Shown in pieces: positions 5,828-5,981 of a DNA stretch of 5,981 nucleotides; position 1 is the first letter of the stretch; the number at the start of each line of letters is the position of its first letter. Source of the DNA: Planctomycetota bacterium (GTDB lineage: Bacteria > Planctomycetota > UBA8742 > SKZP01 > JAIOTL01); contig JAIOTL010000140.1 in NCBI GenBank assembly GCA_021106775.1, positions 1-5,981 on the forward strand, given 5' to 3'. The notes under the pieces were generated by a model that saw only the letters and a list, made by a program, of their open reading frames with translations, searched no databases and was not told the origin of the DNA. Both the position numbers and the translations under genes were made by a program.

Positions 5828-5981
5828 TTACATTGATATTCGTTCAGAGAGAATCCATTTTGCATGGTCTCGCGCAAGTATCATATACGAACTTTTGCCG
5901 GAATCAATGAATTTCGATGCTGGAATCTTGCCCTTTTTGATGTACCTGAGAACTGTATGATAACTCAAATGCAGATATTCA
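5828..5981 (-). CDS. Excisionase/MerR-type helix-turn-helix DNA-binding protein (partial, N-terminus outside window)
   Basis: The minus strand is open from the right edge to a TAA at 5830-5828, giving the last 50 residues. It begins in EYLHLSYHTVLRYIKKGKIP, which is the helix-turn-helix of the excisionase family (winged helix of the HTH_17 kind: a YL-x-[LV]-S-x-x-T-V start to the recognition helix, then a G-[KR]-[IL]-P-A turn). The wing follows, and the end, MILARDHAKWILSER, matches the usual 'R-x-D-x-x-x-W' closing helix. Only some 10-25 N-terminal residues should be missing, so the whole protein is probably near 60-80 residues, unless a longer N-terminal domain lies outside. Such small proteins act as excisionases, plasmid or phage regulators, or transcription regulators; which one cannot be told here. 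It converges with the HEPN-like gene. Confidence 0.78.
   Translation of the reverse strand, partial: EYLHLSYHTVLRYIKKGKIPASKFIDSGKSSYMILARDHAKWILSERISM

Overview
The window (5,981 bp) looks like a bacterial chromosome segment of low to moderate GC. Sampled 60-base lines give about 40% in the transglutaminase gene, 43-53% in fabD and 22-30% in the last complete gene. The organism cannot be named. Signal peptides, a probable lipoprotein built of beta-propeller (SBBP-type) repeats and a transglutaminase-like secreted protein suit an uncultured, probably diderm, lineage, but that is inference.

Layout. On the minus strand, reading leftwards from about 3550, come thiL (thiamine-monophosphate kinase), then a secreted transglutaminase-fold protein 12 bp downstream with its own Shine-Dalgarno site, then after a 127-bp gap an exported SBBP-repeat protein that runs off the left edge. 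The first two look like one transcript. The third has its own promoter candidate and a chain of palindromes in its leader. Divergent from thiL, on the plus strand, is fabD (malonyl-CoA:ACP transacylase), with no other fatty-acid synthesis gene beside it. The 98-bp thiL-fabD gap holds both promoters, seemingly overlapping, and a spaced repeat.

Past fabD, whose last codons form a very C-rich, G-poor tract, the composition falls sharply. An AT-rich 361-residue gene there has a C-terminal segment resembling HEPN domains, including an R-x4-H motif (R282, H287). It converges on a partial gene for an excisionase/MerR-like helix-turn-helix protein, cut by the right edge. The right third therefore looks like accessory DNA next to core metabolic genes.

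The core genes (thiL in thiamine diphosphate synthesis, fabD in fatty-acid initiation) are routine. The most interesting parts are the HEPN-like gene with its HTH neighbour, the C-rich tail of fabD, and the compact divergent promoter region. No RNA genes, CRISPR arrays, transposases or convincing intrinsic terminators were seen.
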